DNA of 64,000 nt from Candidatus Binatia bacterium. GTDB taxonomy: Bacteria > Desulfobacterota > Binatia > UBA9968 > JAJDTQ01. The notes beneath the pieces are model-generated. The model made no database searches. It was not told the origin of the DNA and was given only the letters and a program-made list of their open reading frames with translations. The translations under genes and the position numbers were made by a program. Shown one piece after another: positions 11,452 through 19,176 of this stretch (its first letter is position 1; each line of letters begins with the position of its first letter). The stretch spans positions 3,053,042 to 3,117,041 of the forward strand of contig OX638375.1 in assembly GCA_951813575.1 (NCBI GenBank), given 5' to 3'.

Positions 11452-11455
11452 TTTT
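11420..11455 (+). terminator. Rho-independent terminator of the tiny transcript
   Basis: An 11-bp perfect stem (AGCCCTGGCTG / CAGCCAGGGCT) with a 10-base loop is followed by a T run. It ends the plus-strand unit before the convergent pgeF gene. There is no T run in the opposite orientation. Confidence 0.85.
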
Positions 11456-11501
11456 GTTTCTTCGGTTATCGTTTCTTCCGCTTTCGTTCCTTCAATCCTT
11501 G

Positions 11502-12293
11502 TCAGTCCGTCTCCGCCCAGCCGATGAAGCTCGCCTGGCGGCCGGTGACGCCGGCGCCGTCCTTCGTTTCCCGCCGGTAGGAGAAGAACTCTTCCGCGGC
11601 GCACGCGGTGCAGGGGCCGGTCGTAGCGATGCGTCCCTCCGGCACTCCCGCGGCCGCCAGCAGCGCGGCATTCAGACGTCTCAGGTCGAGGTAGGTCCTG
11701 CCGTCGCTCTCTCGCAGGGCCGCTGCCGCCTTGTCTCCCCATGTCCGGATCAGAGGGTCCGCGACGTCGGCGCCGATCTCGTAGCAGCAAGGGCCGATGG
11801 CCGGCCCCAGGGCGCACCACAGGTCCCGTGGTGACGTGCCGTACCGGCTTTCGATGTGCCGGACGGTCTTCATGGCCACGCCGGACAGGGTGCCGCGCCA
11901 GCCCGCGTGGACCACCGCCGCCAACCTTCCGCGGGAGGTGCGCGCTCGGCAGACGATGGGCACGCAGTCGGCGGTCAGCACGCCGAGGTACACTCCCGGC
12001 GCGTCGGTGACCATGGCATCGCCCTCGCCGGCATCCTTGCACGGCTCGGCGACGTCGATGACGTTGTCGCCGTGCCGTTGTTGCATGGTCACCATGCGGT
12101 TGCCGGCCATGCCCACGGTTCGCTTCATGTCGCAGTAGTTGTCCTTGACGGCCTGGGGGTCGTCGCCCACCCCGAAGGAGACGTTGAGGCCCGCGTACGC
12201 TCCCTGGCTGTTGCCGCCGCCCCGGCCCAGAAAGCCGTGTCTGAGTCCGGGCTCCGCTTCCCACCCGGGAACGCGATAAACCGTCAGGTCCAT
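11502..12293 (-). CDS. pgeF: Multicopper-oxidase-fold purine nucleoside phosphorylase / peptidoglycan editing factor
   Basis: A 263-residue YfiH/laccase-domain protein. The metal-site motifs are present: QQRHGDNV, LTADCVPIVC, VHAGWRGTLSGV and LGPAIGPCCYEIG. Family members have been reported both to edit peptidoglycan precursors that carry L-Ser in place of L-Ala and to act on purine nucleosides, so the cellular role is not settled by sequence. GGGAGAA lies upstream of the ATG. A small GGCGGGTTT palindrome separates it from the upstream racemase-like gene on the same strand, about 55 bases away. Confidence 0.9.
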   Translation of the reverse strand: MDLTVYRVPGWEAEPGLRHGFLGRGGGNSQGAYAGLNVSFGVGDDPQAVKDNYCDMKRTVGMAGNRMVTMQQRHGDNVIDVAEPCKDAGEGDAMVTDAPGVYLGVLTADCVPIVCRARTSRGRLAAVVHAGWRGTLSGVAMKTVRHIESRYGTSPRDLWCALGPAIGPCCYEIGADVADPLIRTWGDKAAAALRESDGRTYLDLRRLNAALLAAAGVPEGRIATTGPCTACAAEEFFSYRRETKDGAGVTGRQASFIGWAETD

Positions 12294-12326
12294 ATCGTTC
12301 TCCCTGCATTGCGTGGTGCGGGCTCG

Positions 12327-12345
12327 GGCGGGTTTGAAACCCGCC
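12327..12345. repeat. Short palindrome (GGCGGGTTT core)
   Basis: GGCGGGTTTGAAACCCGCC is a 19-base near-perfect palindrome between two minus-strand genes. A longer palindrome with the same GGGTTcGA / TCaAACCC core lies after ftsH, which suggests a dispersed REP-type element. Confidence 0.6.
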
Positions 12346-12349
12346 GCCG

Positions 12350-13096
12350 TTAGAATCGCGACAGCAACGCGCCGAAGCCGTCGAGCCTGTCCGACAGCCC
12401 GTTCTGCCGCAGCGCGTACCAGTAGATGGCCGTGTTGATGGCGATGACCGGCTTGCCGATCCGGCGTTCCGCCTCGTCCGCCAGCCGCGCCATGGCCAGG
12501 TTCGTGCCCACCTGCACCACCGCGTCCACGTCGTTGCCGTCCACCTCTCGGATCGCCGCCTCCAGCGTGTCCGCCTGGACATGGGCGATCTGCACCGGGC
12601 TATCGCACTTGAGGCCCTTGAGGCGCACCACCTCGTAGCCGCAATCGGTGAAGAACCTCACCACCTGGGCGTCGCCCACGGGCATGTACGGGGTGATCAC
12701 CCCGATGCGCTTGATGCCGCCGTAGGCCTCGAACGCCGCCTCGCAGGCATAGGAGCCCATGGCTACCCTGACCCCCGACCGCTGCTGCACCGCCTCCAGC
12801 AGCCGCTGGCTGCCCTCGGCGCCGTCCCAGAAGGTCTCGGAAGACATGCCCATGATCAGGTAGTCGGGCCGGCAGGTCATGACCCGGTCGATGGCGTTGT
12901 CCACCTCCGCGCGGATGTTCCGCATCAACTGCTCGAAGTCCGCGTCGTCGTGGATGGGATCGTCCGGAATCCAGATCCGGCCGAAGTGGTTGGTCACCCC
13001 GTCCGGCCTCATGTCGTCGAACTCGGGCTGGACCGAGGTGTTGGTGGAGGGGGCGATGACCGCGAACTTCCGCCGCCAGCCCAGGGCGTCAACCAT
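12350..13096 (-). CDS. Asp/Glu racemase-fold protein (maleate isomerase / arylmalonate decarboxylase-like) lacking the family cysteines
   Basis: A 248-residue protein with two Rossmann-like halves of the aspartate/glutamate racemase superfamily. The N-terminus FAVIAPSTNTSVQPEF matches maleate cis-trans isomerase and arylmalonate decarboxylase proteins. In those enzymes a catalytic Cys follows each core strand; here the first site reads MGMSSETFWDG and the second VVQVGTNLAMA, with no Cys at either. The usual racemase or isomerase mechanism should therefore not operate. It may represent a different chemistry or a binding protein. GGAGGAG precedes the ATG. Confidence 0.75.
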   Translation of the reverse strand: MVDALGWRRKFAVIAPSTNTSVQPEFDDMRPDGVTNHFGRIWIPDDPIHDDADFEQLMRNIRAEVDNAIDRVMTCRPDYLIMGMSSETFWDGAEGSQRLLEAVQQRSGVRVAMGSYACEAAFEAYGGIKRIGVITPYMPVGDAQVVRFFTDCGYEVVRLKGLKCDSPVQIAHVQADTLEAAIREVDGNDVDAVVQVGTNLAMARLADEAERRIGKPVIAINTAIYWYALRQNGLSDRLDGFGALLSRF

Positions 13097-13250
13097 TTAT
13101 TCTCCTCCGAATGGGCGCGGGCCGCCTGGTTGGACGTCTGCTGGACGCATGTTCATGCCGCAAGGTATAACACCACGGGCCGCGGTTTTCATGAGGGATT
13201 CGGGCCGGGGTCCCGTAACGGAAGCAGGAAGGCGCCAGGGAAGGGACAAG

Positions 13251-13739
13251 ATGGCGATACCGGAACGATACAACACGGGTTACAACGTCGGCGTGGGCGG
13301 AGCGGTGGTCCGGGACGGACGGCTGCTCTTCGTGCGGCGCGCGTCGCGCCGCGGGCACGGTAACTGGCAGGTGCCGGGCGGTTTCGTCGAGCCCGACGAG
13401 ACCATCGAGGACGCGGTGGTCCGGGAGGTGGCCGAGGAGGCCGGCGTGGAGGCGGAGGTGGAAGGGGTGCTGGGCGTGCGCAGCCGGTACGACGAAGACT
13501 CCGGCAACAGCCTGTACGTGGTGCTGCTGCTCCGGGGCCTGACCGAGGAGCCCACGCCGGACGGGCGCGAGGTGGACCGGGCGGTGTACCTTTCGCTGGA
13601 CGAGATCCGGCAACTGGATCCGCTGCCGCAGACCAACTGGGAGGTCGCGCAGAGCGCCCTGGCGCCCGTGCCGCGGCTGCTGGTGCCCAAGAGGGCGTCG
13701 AACCAGCGGGGCCAGATCTTCAACCTTTTCATCGGCTAG
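13251..13739 (+). CDS. NUDIX hydrolase
   Basis: A 162-residue Nudix protein. The complete Nudix box, GGFVEPDETIEDAV followed by VREVAEEAGV, coordinates the metal used to cleave a nucleoside diphosphate linked to another group. The N-terminal YNVGVGGAVVRDGRLLFVRR and the WQVPGG strand are typical. The substrate is not predictable. I chose the ATG giving MAIPERYN because it directly precedes the fold; the open frame extends further upstream into the divergent intergenic region. It ends about 60 bases before bioB. Confidence 0.88.
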   Translation: MAIPERYNTGYNVGVGGAVVRDGRLLFVRRASRRGHGNWQVPGGFVEPDETIEDAVVREVAEEAGVEAEVEGVLGVRSRYDEDSGNSLYVVLLLRGLTEEPTPDGREVDRAVYLSLDEIRQLDPLPQTNWEVAQSALAPVPRLLVPKRASNQRGQIFNLFIG

Positions 13740-13764
13740 CGACGTCCCGCGGCCGGCCGTTTGG

Positions 13765-13793
13765 TTGCAAGTCCGGACCCCCCATGTTACACG
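13765..13793 (+). promoter_or_regulatory. Candidate bioB promoter, 7 nt from the ATG
   Basis: TTGCAA and TACACG are separated by 17 bases and the -10 box ends seven bases before the bioB ATG. There is no ribosome binding site in those seven bases. Transcription would start about at the A of the ATG, giving a leaderless message. Confidence 0.4.
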
Positions 13794-13800
13794 AAAACCC

Positions 13801-14826
13801 ATGAACAAAGTGGAACCGAGGTACGCTGCACTCGCGGAAAAATCCCTCGCCGGGGAGCTCCTGTCGCCCGCGGAAATGAAGTCCGTCATCGACGGCGCCG
13901 ACGAGAGGCTGCCGGAACTGCTCGAGGCCGCGTTCCGCGTCCGCTACCACTATTACGGCAAGAAGGTGCAGATCCACGTGCTCATGAACGCCAAGAGCGG
14001 GCTCTGCCCCGAGGACTGCGGCTACTGTTCCCAGTCGTCGGTTTCCGAGGCCGAGATCGACAAGTACCCGTTCGTCGCCAAGGAGGATTTGGTCGACGCC
14101 GCGGTCAGGGCCAGGGAGGCGGGCGCCATGCGCTTCTGCCTGGTCAACAGCGGCCGCGGCCCCACGCTCAAGGAAACCGAGAAGATGGCCGAGGCCGTGG
14201 CCGAGATCAAGAGCAAGGTCCCCATCAACATCTGTGCGTGCATGGGGCTGCTCACGGAGTCCAAGGCGCGGATCCTCAAGGACGCCGGCGTCGAGCGCAT
14301 CAACCACAACCTCAACACCAGCAGCCGCTATCACCCGGAGGTGGTGTCCACCCACACCTATGACGATCGCGTGGCGACCCTGGAGAGCGTCAAGGCCGCG
14401 GGGCTTTCCACCTGCTGCGGCGGCATCGTCGGCCTCGGCGAGCAGGATGACGACGTCATGGACCTGGCCGTGTCGTTGCGGGAGCTGGACGTGGACTCCA
14501 TTCCGGTCAACTTCCTGCACGCCATCCCGGGGACCCCCATGGAAGGGCGCTCGAACCTGACGCCGCAATACTGTCTCAAGGTCCTGTGCCTGTTCCGCTT
14601 CGTGAACCCGAGCAAGGAGATCCGCGTGGCCGGCGGCCGGGAGGTCAACCTTCGCTCCCTGCAGCCGCTGAGCCTCTACCCGGCCAACTCCATTTTCGTC
14701 AACGGCTACCTGACCACCTCGGGTCAGGCCGCCACCGACGCCCACCGGATGATCGAGGACCTGGGTTTCGAGATCGAGACCTCGGAGCAGGAAGAGCTTC
14801 CCGAACAGCAGAGCATCGCCCAATAG
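13801..14826 (+). CDS. bioB: Biotin synthase
   Basis: A 341-residue radical-SAM enzyme that inserts sulphur into dethiobiotin. The CxxxCxxC cluster motif is Cys69, Cys73 and Cys76 in [14 protein letters not shown]. Other conserved blocks are [36 protein letters not shown] and [11 protein letters not shown], followed by the late [13 protein letters not shown]. The ATG has no ribosome binding site but sits seven bases after a promoter-like -10, so it may be translated without a leader. Biotin made here would serve the carboxylase genes at 6-9.5 kb. The rpoZ gene starts 11 bases after the stop. Confidence 0.95.
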   Translation: MNKVEPRYAALAEKSLAGELLSPAEMKSVIDGADERLPELLEAAFRVRYHYYGKKVQIHVLMNAKSGLCPEDCGYCSQSSVSEAEIDKYPFVAKEDLVDAAVRAREAGAMRFCLVNSGRGPTLKETEKMAEAVAEIKSKVPINICACMGLLTESKARILKDAGVERINHNLNTSSRYHPEVVSTHTYDDRVATLESVKAAGLSTCCGGIVGLGEQDDDVMDLAVSLRELDVDSIPVNFLHAIPGTPMEGRSNLTPQYCLKVLCLFRFVNPSKEIRVAGGREVNLRSLQPLSLYPANSIFVNGYLTTSGQAATDAHRMIEDLGFEIETSEQEELPEQQSIAQ

Positions 14827-14837
14827 GAGAAAGCGCC

Positions 14838-15050
14838 GTGGCACGAATTACCGTCGAAGACTGCCTCAACGAGGTTACCAACCGCTTCAAGCTGGTGATG
14901 CTCGGCTCCCAGCGCACCAAGCAGCTCCTCAAGGGCGCCAAGCCCCTGGTGGACGCGGACAACCGCGAGATCGTCGTGGCCCTGCGGGAGATCGCCGCGG
15001 GGAAGGTCCGGGAATCGCAGCCGGAGACGACGGAGATCGACCAAACCTGA
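14838..15050 (+). CDS. rpoZ: RNA polymerase omega subunit
   Basis: A 70-residue omega subunit, a chaperone-like component of RNA polymerase. [34 protein letters not shown] and [16 protein letters not shown] match RpoZ. The start is GTG, preceded by AGGAGA. It is normally found beside gmk or spoT; here it directly follows bioB, so it could be co-transcribed with biotin synthesis. Confidence 0.9.
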   Translation: MARITVEDCLNEVTNRFKLVMLGSQRTKQLLKGAKPLVDADNREIVVALREIAAGKVRESQPETTEIDQT

Positions 15051-15106
15051 ACGCCCGTTCCGGGTATCTTGATCCGCGCCGGCGACGGTGCTTCCCGGCA
15101 GCTCGG

Positions 15107-16135
15107 TCAGTCTCTCTGCGGCTCGATGATGACCTTCAGCGAATCCTTGGCGTTGGCCACGAGCTGAAAGCCCTTTCCGGTCTCGGCGAGGGAAAGGCGG
15201 TGGGTGACGAGCTCATCCACGTCGACCTTGCCACTTGCCAGCAACTCCACCGCATCTTTCAGATCCTGAGGACTCGCACCATAGGAAGTCACCAGGCCGA
15301 CCTCGTCGCGCCACATTTCGTATAGCGGCATGGGCACTTCGTGCCCCTCGGGCGGGGAGGCGAAGAAGAGCAGCCTGCCGCCGCGCTCGACGCTCTGGAA
15401 CGCCTGGCGGATCGCCGGAGCGGCTCCGGTGCAGACGATCACGAGGTCCGCCAGCCGTCCGCCGCAGGCTTCCCGGAGCCGCGTCGGGACGTCGTCCGTC
15501 GCGTGGAACGTGTGGCTGGCCCCCAGGGACCGGGCCAGGCGCAGGCGTTCTTCGTTGATGTCGGTGGCGACCAGGGTCCTTGCGCCGCGGCTCCGGGCCA
15601 CCTGGACGTGCAGCAGGCCGGCGATGCCGGCGCCGATGACCAGCACGTTCTCCTGCATGGGCGCGCGGGCGTGGTCCTGCGCCCGGACCACGCAGCCCAG
15701 GGGCTCGACGAAGGAGCCCTGCTCGAAGGACAGCGAGTCGGGAAGCAGGAAAGTGCCGGAGTCTACGTTGACCTTGGGCAGCCGCAGGTACTCGGCGAAG
15801 CCGCCGGGGTCGAAGTGAGTCTCGCGCATGAGCTGACAGACCGAGGCGTGCCCCGAGCGGCAGTGGTGGCAGTCGTAGCAGGGCACGTGGTGGGTGGTGA
15901 CGATGCGGTCGCCCGGCGCGAAACCGGTGACGCCGGCGCCCACCTCCGTTACTTCCCCGGTGACCTCGTGTCCGAGCACCCTGGGCGCCTGCTTGCGCCG
16001 GTACCATTCCAGCACGTCGGTGCCGCAGATGCCGCTGGCCTGGACCCGCATCAGCAGCTCGCCCGGACCGGCCTTGGGGGCCGGCAGCTCCTCCAACCGG
16101 ACGTCATCGTTGCTGTAGTACATGGCGACGCGCAT
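15107..16135 (-). CDS. Zinc-dependent alcohol dehydrogenase family protein
   Basis: A 342-residue medium-chain dehydrogenase. The catalytic zinc ligands are in SGICGTDVLEW and LGHEVTGEV. The structural-zinc lobe is DCHHCRSGHASVCQL, which matches the cysteine pattern only partly. The Rossmann motif is VIGAGIAGLLHVQVA. Overall it resembles sorbitol/threonine dehydrogenase-like enzymes that oxidise secondary alcohols with NAD(P)+. The substrate is unknown. I start at MRVAMYYSNDDV with AGGAA upstream; the open frame continues into a palindromic repeat. The adjacent minus-strand gene upstream encodes an aldolase. Confidence 0.88.
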   Translation of the reverse strand: MRVAMYYSNDDVRLEELPAPKAGPGELLMRVQASGICGTDVLEWYRRKQAPRVLGHEVTGEVTEVGAGVTGFAPGDRIVTTHHVPCYDCHHCRSGHASVCQLMRETHFDPGGFAEYLRLPKVNVDSGTFLLPDSLSFEQGSFVEPLGCVVRAQDHARAPMQENVLVIGAGIAGLLHVQVARSRGARTLVATDINEERLRLARSLGASHTFHATDDVPTRLREACGGRLADLVIVCTGAAPAIRQAFQSVERGGRLLFFASPPEGHEVPMPLYEMWRDEVGLVTSYGASPQDLKDAVELLASGKVDVDELVTHRLSLAETGKGFQLVANAKDSLKVIIEPQRD

Positions 16136-16176
16136 GGCTCGTTCCTGAAGTTGGGTTGCCGTCCGGCAAAGTGTAC

Positions 16177-16272
16177 GACCGTCATTCCCGCGAAGCTTGT
16201 CCCCGACCCCGATCGGGGAGCGGGAATCCAGGGGCTGGGAGGGAGGGCACGCCTTCGCGGGGATGACGGTCA
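16177..16272. repeat. GTCATTCCCGCG-type palindromic repeat
   Basis: Arms of about 20 bases (GACCGTCATTCCCGCGAAGC at the left and its near complement at the right) enclose a second small palindrome, CCCCGATCGGGG. This is a dispersed REP/MITE-like element common in several GC-rich proteobacterial genomes. It separates the dehydrogenase and aldolase genes. Confidence 0.75.
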
Positions 16273-16316
16273 TGGAGCGTCATCCCCGCTCGCAACGGAG
16301 AGGTTTCCTGTACCGC

Positions 16317-17120
16317 CTAGCCGGCCGCCCGTTCCGTTCCTGACGGTCGCGACGCTTCGTAGATCTGGTAGGCGTCCTCGACGGAGGCGCCGCCGTGAAC
16401 GATGGCCCGAACCGCCTGGATCATCCCCGCGGGGCTGTCGGACTGGAAGATGTTCCGGCCCATGTCGACTCCCACCGCGCCGTGGTCCACGGCGTTGCGG
16501 GTGAGCTCCAGGGCTTCCATCTCCGGGGTCTTCTTGCCGCCGGCCACGATCACCGGGATCGGGCAACTGTTCACCACGTTCTCGAAGTTCTCGCAGTAGT
16601 AGGTCTTGACGAAGTGCGCGCCCATTTCGGCGGCGATGCGGCATGCCAGGCCCAGATAGCGTTCGTCCCGGGCCATGTCCTTGCCCACCGCGGTGACGGC
16701 AAGCACGGGAATGCCGTACCTCTCGCCCTCGTCCACCAGCTTGGCCATGCTCACCAGGGTCTCCTTCTCGAACTCGGAGCCCACGAAGATGGACAGCGCC
16801 ATGGCCGAGATGTTGAGCCGGATGGCGTCCTCGATGGACACGGTGATGTCCTCGTTGGAGAGTTCCTTCAGGATGCTGGTGCCGCCGGACACGCGTAGCA
16901 CCACCGGCGCCTGCATGTTGGCGTCCACCGCATTGCGCAGCACGCCGCGGGTGAGCATGATGGCGTCGGCATGGGGCAGCAGCGGCTCGATGGTCTCCCG
17001 CGGCTGCTCCAGCCCGCTGGTCGGGCCCAGGAAGTAGCCGTGGTCCACGGCCAGCATCACGCAACGCCCGTCCGCCGGCTGGATGATGCGCGCCATTCTG
17101 TTTTCCATACCCCAATGCAT
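16317..17120 (-). CDS. LsrF-like class I aldolase/thiolase (DeoC/FbaB family)
   Basis: A 267-residue TIM-barrel enzyme related to LsrF (3-hydroxy-5-phosphonooxypentane-2,4-dione thiolase) and archaeal-type class I fructose-bisphosphate aldolase. Conserved blocks are MLAVDHGYFLGP, RGVLRNAV, GSEFEKETL, HFVKTYYCENF with the probable Schiff-base Lys, and VIVAGGKKTPEM. No other lsr genes are nearby, so a role in autoinducer-2 breakdown is doubtful. I prefer the ATG with AGGGAGG upstream (MHWGMENRM) over one seven codons earlier. A dehydrogenase gene follows on the same strand. Confidence 0.85.
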   Translation of the reverse strand: MHWGMENRMARIIQPADGRCVMLAVDHGYFLGPTSGLEQPRETIEPLLPHADAIMLTRGVLRNAVDANMQAPVVLRVSGGTSILKELSNEDITVSIEDAIRLNISAMALSIFVGSEFEKETLVSMAKLVDEGERYGIPVLAVTAVGKDMARDERYLGLACRIAAEMGAHFVKTYYCENFENVVNSCPIPVIVAGGKKTPEMEALELTRNAVDHGAVGVDMGRNIFQSDSPAGMIQAVRAIVHGGASVEDAYQIYEASRPSGTERAAG

Positions 17121-17221
17121 AAAGGCCTCCCTGCGTTTCAAGGCTGTTTATGTCTCCCGCGAGACAGGAACAGACACTAACACATCCGCTTTCCGCCTGC
17201 GAGTCCGAGGACTCCCCATGG

Positions 17222-17410
17222 CACCCCCGGCCTCCACACCGTCACCCCCGGCCTCCACACCGTCACCCCCGGCCTCCACACCGTCACCCCCGGCCTCCAT
17301 ACCGTCACCCCCGGCCTCCATACCGTCACCCCCGGCCTCCATACCGTCACCCCCGGCCTCCATACCGTCACCCCCGGCCTCCATACCGTCACCCCCGGCC
17401 TCCATACCGT
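17222..17410. repeat. Nine tandem copies of a 21-bp unit
   Basis: The unit CACCCCCGGCCTCCAYACCG plus a final T is repeated nine times without gaps; three copies carry CACACC and six carry CATACC. Being a multiple of three, it encodes PPASTPS/PPASIPS in one plus frame, but I read it as non-coding. It borders a CCCCCGGGCTTGACCCGGGGG palindrome, from whose GTCACCCCCGG half the unit may have been amplified. Confidence 0.95.
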
Positions 17411-17411
17411 C

Positions 17412-17433
17412 ACCCCCGGGCTTGACCCGGGGG
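17412..17433. repeat. REP-type palindrome next to the tandem array
   Basis: CCCCCGGG and CCCGGGGG flank CTTGA. The same GTCACCCCGGGCTTGAC element occurs twice near 43.75 kb. It looks like a dispersed extragenic palindrome rather than a terminator, as no T run follows. Confidence 0.65.
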
Positions 17434-17481
17434 TCCAGGAGGCGAGGGGCGGGGTCTCCCCGCCACGCCCCGCCCTCCAAG

Positions 17482-17510
17482 TTGACACCCATAGGCCTAT
17501 CGGCTACGCA
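17482..17510 (+). promoter_or_regulatory. Candidate promoter 7 nt before the first hydrolase ATG
   Basis: A consensus TTGACA is followed after 17 bases by TACGCA, which ends seven bases before the ATG. No ribosome binding site fits in the gap, so a leaderless transcript is implied. It would drive the two hydrolases and the LLM oxidoreductase. Confidence 0.4.
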
Positions 17511-17517
17511 GGCTTCC

Positions 17518-18366
17518 ATGACCGATCTCCCCCAGGGCGTGAGCCGGCACTACGTTCAGGTGGGCCAGATACGCACCCACTACCTCGAGGCGGGCGCCGG
17601 CCGCGGCCCCACCGTGGTGCTGATCCACAGCGGCGAGTTCGGTGGCCGCGCCGAGTTCAGTTGGCGCGACAACATCGCGCAGTTGGGCGAGCATTTCCAG
17701 GTCTACGCGCCGGACCTGGCCGGTTTCGGCCGCACCGACCTCGTCTACAGCTTCAGCGATGCGCTGGGCTTCCGGCTCAAGCACGTCGATGCGTTCCTTC
17801 GGACCCTGTGCCTCGGCCCGGTGCATCTCATCGGCAACTCCTTCGGCGGCGGCTTCTGCCTGCAGATGGCCACGGACCCGCGCTTCGACGTGGCCTCGGT
17901 GATCGCCGTGAGCGGCGGCGGCAAGGCGCCGGACAACGACGAGCGCAAGGTGCTCACGGGCTACACCGGCGAGCGGGAGCAGATGCGCGAGATCCTGAAA
18001 GTGTGCTTCTACAACGAGCGCTGGTGGGCCGACGACGTGGTGGAGGAGCGCTGGCAGGCCAGCCTGGAACCGGGCGTGTGGGAAGCCTGCGCGGCCGCCC
18101 GCCTAGCGCCCTCGGGACAGCCCCGAGGCTTCCGCCCGGTACGCCCCGACTACGGCAGCATCCGCTGTCCGGTGTTGATCGTCGCCGGTGACCAGGATCC
18201 GCTGCGGTTCCCGACCTACGCCACCGATCTCCAGAGTGAGATACCCGGATCCGAAGTGAAGGTGTTCAAAGACTCGCGGCACTGCTCCCATGCGGAGCAC
18301 CCTGAGGAGTTCAACGCCTTGGCCATCGATTTCATCCAGCGGCACGCGGGAGAGCAGGGCTCATGA
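17518..18366 (+). CDS. Alpha/beta-fold hydrolase
   Basis: A 282-residue alpha/beta hydrolase. The nucleophile elbow is GNSFGGG, the acid is probably in GDQDPL, and the catalytic His is in SRHCSHAEHPEEF. The oxyanion region VVLIHSGEFGG is typical of meta-cleavage-product hydrolases and esterases. The open frame continues upstream through the tandem repeat, but I start at MTDLPQGVSRHYV, where the fold begins and where a promoter ends seven bases away. Its stop overlaps the next hydrolase start (ATGA), so the pair is co-translated. Confidence 0.88.
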   Translation: MTDLPQGVSRHYVQVGQIRTHYLEAGAGRGPTVVLIHSGEFGGRAEFSWRDNIAQLGEHFQVYAPDLAGFGRTDLVYSFSDALGFRLKHVDAFLRTLCLGPVHLIGNSFGGGFCLQMATDPRFDVASVIAVSGGGKAPDNDERKVLTGYTGEREQMREILKVCFYNERWWADDVVEERWQASLEPGVWEACAAARLAPSGQPRGFRPVRPDYGSIRCPVLIVAGDQDPLRFPTYATDLQSEIPGSEVKVFKDSRHCSHAEHPEEFNALAIDFIQRHAGEQGS

Positions 18367-19154
18367 AGTGGGTTTCGGAGATCATGGAGGTGGATGGCGT
18401 AAAGCTGGGGGTCCGCCAACACGGGGAAGGTGCTCCGCGGGTGATCCTGTACGGAGACCAGCTCGACACGCAGGTCCCTCCCTTCGACGATGCCCTGGCC
18501 AGGCGTTCCCGCGTGGTGGTCCCGTCGCTGCCGGGAGTGAACCGGTCGGAGTTGCCCGACTGGATCGACACCATGGAAGACCTGGCCTTCCTGGGGCTCG
18601 ACCTTCTCGGGAGCCTGGATACGGGTCCGGTGGACGTCATCGGCCACGGGTTCGGCGGCTGGGTGGCGGCGGAGATGGCGGTGCGCGCCCACCAGCAGAT
18701 CCGGCGCCTGGCGTTGATCGACTCGGTGGGCATCAAGGTTTCGGCCGCCACCGTGCGCGACGTGCAGGACATCTACGTCTACACGGCCCAGGAAGTCGCC
18801 GAGCTGGCGTGGCACGATCCGGCGGCGGCCCAGGCGCTCAAGTGGCCGGGCCGGGAAGACGTGGAGGGCGAGGTGCTGCTGGGGCTGCTGCGGAACCGCC
18901 AGTCCGTGCTCAAGTTCGCTTGGCGTCCTTTCATGTACAATCCCAAGCTCCTGCGGCGGCTGGCCCGGGTGCGGGTCCCGACCCACGTTTTCTGGGGCGA
19001 GAGCGACCGGGTGGTGACCCCGGACTACGGGCGGGCGCTCCAGCAGGCCATTCCCGGAGCCGGCTTCACGGCCATACCCGACGCCGGCCACTACCCGCAG
19101 TGGGAGCAGCCCAAGGCGCTGGCCCAGGCAGTCACGAAGTTCCTGGAGAGCTAG
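18363..19154 (+). CDS. Alpha/beta-hydrolase-fold protein with Gly at the nucleophile position
   Basis: A 263-residue protein of the same fold as the preceding gene. The elbow reads VIGHGFGGW: residue 96, normally Ser, Cys or Asp, is Gly (codon GGG). The remaining features are intact, including HVFWGESDRVVTP and a C-terminal DAGHYPQWEQP with the His. As written it should lack normal hydrolase activity and may be a partner of the upstream enzyme or a lyase-like variant. The ATGA overlap upstream and an LLM oxidoreductase 22 bases downstream form a three-gene unit. Confidence 0.85.
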   Translation: MKWVSEIMEVDGVKLGVRQHGEGAPRVILYGDQLDTQVPPFDDALARRSRVVVPSLPGVNRSELPDWIDTMEDLAFLGLDLLGSLDTGPVDVIGHGFGGWVAAEMAVRAHQQIRRLALIDSVGIKVSAATVRDVQDIYVYTAQEVAELAWHDPAAAQALKWPGREDVEGEVLLGLLRNRQSVLKFAWRPFMYNPKLLRRLARVRVPTHVFWGESDRVVTPDYGRALQQAIPGAGFTAIPDAGHYPQWEQPKALAQAVTKFLES

Positions 19155-19176
19155 AAAGCCAAAGGAGGACCAGGAG

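Noticed and set aside
17222..17410. CRISPR-like array
   Set aside because: Units are contiguous with no spacers, so it is a simple tandem repeat; no cas genes are present.
17083..17517. N-terminal extension of the hydrolase reading frame through the 21-bp repeats
   Set aside because: The fold begins at MTDLPQGV, a promoter lies directly before that ATG, and the upstream frame is a by-product of a repeat whose unit is a multiple of three.
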